Shown: in pieces, positions 62,117 to 64,000 of the stretch
How positions within the stretch are numbered: the first letter of the stretch is position 1
Layout: the number at the start of each line of letters is the position of its first letter
Made by a program: the position numbers and the translations under genes
Source: an uncultured Pelagibacteraceae bacterium
GTDB lineage: Bacteria; Pseudomonadota; Alphaproteobacteria; Pelagibacterales; Pelagibacteraceae
Length of the DNA stretch: 64,000 nt
Assembly (NCBI GenBank): GCA_902589345.1
Contig: CACISU010000001.1
Coordinates: forward strand, 366,307 to 430,306
Direction: 5' to 3'
The notes under the pieces: model-generated
What the model was told of the DNA's origin: nothing
The model's database searches: none
The model's input: only the letters and a program-made list of their open reading frames with translations

Positions 62117-64000
62117 TTAGTTACCATAACCTTCTTGACCAGCGCCTACTCCTTGGCCTTGTGAACCATAACCTTCTTGTCCAGCTCCAGCTTGAGCTTC
62201 ATTTCCTGAGGCTTCACTAACGGCTGAACCAACACTATTTGCAGCTTCGCTTACTGCTTCGCTCATGCCTTTTTCTAATCCTCCCATAGCACTACCTACT
62301 CCTTCCATTGCACCGCTCATTGCGCCACTTACTGCACTACTTTCTGCAGTAGCACTTCCCATAGAATTCATAGAACCTTCTCCTGTTATTCCTGTGTTCA
62401 TTGATCCATAGCCTTCTTGTCCAGCACCTGCCATAGCTCCAGCCATTGTGCTTCCCATTGCACCACTCATACCTTCTTGCATAGCAGAACCCATAGCTGT
62501 ACCCATTGTACCTTCTCCCATTCCTCCAATTCCAGTAGCTGCGCTCATTGCGCTTGATCCCATAGCTGCTGCTGCTGCACCTTGTGCAGATATAGCTGAT
62601 CCCATTGCAGCTTCAGCTAATGCAGCTTCATCACCTGTTAATTGCATTGCAGGAGCTAAAGCTTCATCTGCTGCTATACCAATTCCCATTGCTGCTGAAA
62701 CTTGTCCTAAGTTCATTCGTGCCTCATATGCAATAGTATCCATTCCTACAGTTTCGTTTTCCATTACAATATTATCTTCGATTGATACAGGTCCTCCTGT
62801 TGGCATAATATCTCCTAATTTAACTCCCTCTTCTCCACCTATTAATCCCATGCTTTCTGCCATTTGAGGATCTATTGTTGTGTTCATATCAATTGTACCC
62901 ATTCCCATCATTCCACCAGTCATTGCAGCAAGTTCCATATTGCCACCTTCCATACCCATTGCATCAGTCAAATTTTCCATTCCTTTTTCTCCCATTGCAA
63001 CCATTGTTCCTTGATTAACTAGTCCAACTTCCATCATATCTCCCATTACACCTGCTGACATATTTCCGTCTGCAGCCATTCCAGTTAATTCTTGAACTGC
63101 TTTACTTCCAAGTCCAGCAACATTACTTGCCATAACAGCACTTATATCCATTCCTGAAATTCCTGCAGCTCCCATGCTTGCTACGAGTCCTGGTGTTAGC
63201 CCAGTTTCTGATGCTATTTGAATCATTCCCAATTCATCTATTGCTCCAGCTTCAATACCTGTCATTCCTGCCATTGCTTCTCCAATTTCATTCGAACTCA
63301 TATCTCCCATCATTTCTGACATACCTTTTTGTGCATCTTCTGACATCATTGACTCAGCAGTCAAACCTTCCGGTGGTGCCATTGCACCTGGTAATCCTCC
63401 TGCTAATGTTGGTTTAGCCATAATCATTGCTCCCATCAACATTCCAGATTCACTTACATCTTCTGGCATTTCTATTGCTGTTGGTCCTTCTTCAGAAATC
63501 TTAGTAGTTAAAGAGCTTTCTATTTCAGCACCTTGTTCAACAGCATTTTTTTCTGATGAAGCTTGTCCTGAAATTGCCCCACTGATCATTCCAACAGTAC
63601 CTGACATTGCTGCACCAATTCCAGTTTCTGGTGATGTAAAAGCCGCAGATAAAGTTTTAGACATGTCTTCCATTCCCATATCAACCATCGCTTTACCTAT
63701 CTCTTGCATACCTTCAATACCTTTCATTCCTTCTGCCATATCACTCATATTTTGTATTCCAATTGAAGTTTCCATACTTTTCATCATGTCTTCTCCCATG
63801 CCTTTAGCTGACATGGTTGCCGCTATGGCTCCAGTCATAGTTTCTCCCATATCACCCATAGAATTTGGGTCAGAAGCGACTGTTTCTAAAGCTGCAGTTG
63901 CTGCACCTACTGGTAAAGCTTTTAAAGCACCAGCCATCATCGCTGGATCCATTCCCATTTCAGCAACATTCATTGATGCAAAACTTCCAGCATCAAAAGT
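62117..64000 (-). CDS. Met/Ala/Gly-rich repetitive protein, partial (N-terminus outside window)
   Basis: The frame is open to the right-hand window edge (TFDAGSFAS precedes the first internal ATG), so the true start is upstream of 64000. About 627 residues are visible, dominated by Met, Ala, Gly, Glu and Ser in short helical repeats (MGDMGETMTGAIAATMSAKGM). The C-terminal 100 residues contain GAGQEGYG three times. No enzymatic motif, signal peptide or membrane helix can be seen. It may be a long fibrous or structural protein. Function unknown. Confidence 0.65.
   Translation of the reverse strand, partial: TFDAGSFASMNVAEMGMDPAMMAGALKALPVGAATAALETVASDPNSMGDMGETMTGAIAATMSAKGMGEDMMKSMETSIGIQNMSDMAEGMKGIEGMQEIGKAMVDMGMEDMSKTLSAAFTSPETGIGAAMSGTVGMISGAISGQASSEKNAVEQGAEIESSLTTKISEEGPTAIEMPEDVSESGMLMGAMIMAKPTLAGGLPGAMAPPEGLTAESMMSEDAQKGMSEMMGDMSSNEIGEAMAGMTGIEAGAIDELGMIQIASETGLTPGLVASMGAAGISGMDISAVMASNVAGLGSKAVQELTGMAADGNMSAGVMGDMMEVGLVNQGTMVAMGEKGMENLTDAMGMEGGNMELAAMTGGMMGMGTIDMNTTIDPQMAESMGLIGGEEGVKLGDIMPTGGPVSIEDNIVMENETVGMDTIAYEARMNLGQVSAAMGIGIAADEALAPAMQLTGDEAALAEAAMGSAISAQGAAAAAMGSSAMSAATGIGGMGEGTMGTAMGSAMQEGMSGAMGSTMAGAMAGAGQEGYGSMNTGITGEGSMNSMGSATAESSAVSGAMSGAMEGVGSAMGGLEKGMSEAVSEAANSVGSAVSEASGNEAQAGAGQEGYGSQGQGVGAGQEGYGN
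62124..62425 (-). repeat. Three near-identical 20-bp repeats encoding GAGQEGYG
   Basis: CCATAACCTTCTTGACCAGC (62124-62143), the same with one change (62166-62185), and a further copy with two changes (62406-62425). Each encodes AGQEGYG within GAGQEGYG near the C-terminus. The high identity suggests recent duplication or gene conversion within the gene. Confidence 0.8.

Noticed and set aside
62448..62867. Antisense open frame rich in Ala/Pro/Ile opposite the repetitive protein
   Set aside because: It is the mirror of a low-complexity Met/Ala/Gly gene; codon restriction keeps the other strand open. No ribosome site or family.
1..64000. CRISPR arrays, insertion sequences, prophage
   Set aside because: No spaced direct repeats, transposase, integrase or structural phage genes were seen on either strand.

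Overview
The window looks like a stretch of chromosome from a SAR11-type marine alphaproteobacterium (Candidatus Pelagibacter or a close relative). The DNA is very AT-rich, genes are packed with spacers of a few bases or short overlaps, divergent start codons can lie only 8 bp apart, and the gene content is typical of that lineage: high-affinity binding-protein transporters, taurine and methylamine metabolism, and short single-copy enzymes. No transposase, integrase, phage gene, rRNA or CRISPR array was seen. The assignment rests on gene content and style, not on a database search.

Layout. 1-5.4 kb: a minus-strand run with a TRAP transporter (dctP-dctQ-dctM), dusA and two TauE/SafE permeases. 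5.5-14.8 kb: mixed housekeeping and envelope genes (CoA transferase, RNA polymerase omega, MFS permease, beta-hydroxyacid dehydrogenase, FMN protein, outer-membrane barrel, gamma-carbonic anhydrase, redoxin, two glycosyltransferases, DUF6165). 14.8-18.8 kb: a basic-amino-acid ABC transporter without its ATPase, a SpeD-SpeE fusion for polyamine synthesis, and a class II aldolase. 18.9-26.2 kb: a phosphoserine block (TrpB2-like enzyme, DUF1015, serC, serA) and the methylthioadenosine salvage genes mtnP, mtnA and apt. 26.2-33.3 kb: a surface-polysaccharide island (methyltransferase, GT2, rfbBAC plus an rfbD-like gene, a CAT-anticodon tRNA, sulfotransferase, TPR protein). 33.4-37.1 kb: guaC, MOSC protein, Na+ symporter, a double winged-helix protein and a small membrane protein. 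37.1-49.9 kb: a divergent taurine locus. On the minus strand lie aminotransferase, alanine dehydrogenase, SET protein, 2OG oxygenase and a DMGDH-like flavoprotein; on the plus strand tauABC, a PQQ-type dehydrogenase, an Ldh2-type dehydrogenase and dhaL. 50-54.2 kb: guaA, a CBS-less guaB, a likely structured RNA, and a perfect Fur box beside a tiny Cys-rich protein. 54.2-61 kb: exported proteins (repeat adhesin, phosphatase, MsrB, cupredoxin), bcp, and an oxygenase/SOUL/epoxide hydrolase set. 61-64 kb: dhaK and a Met/Ala/Gly-rich repetitive protein cut by the window edge.

How the genes fit together. Basic amino acids imported by the ABC system could feed polyamine synthesis. The SpeD-SpeE fusion would release methylthioadenosine, which MtnP and MtnA can process, possibly with the class II aldolase next to speDE finishing the job and Apt recovering adenine. 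SerA and SerC make O-phosphoserine, which the TrpB2-like enzyme might consume directly. In the taurine locus the amine oxidation genes suggest that N-methylated taurines may be stripped to taurine before transamination. All three binding-protein operons place a strong hairpin just after the binding-protein gene, which probably sets a high ratio of binding protein to membrane components.
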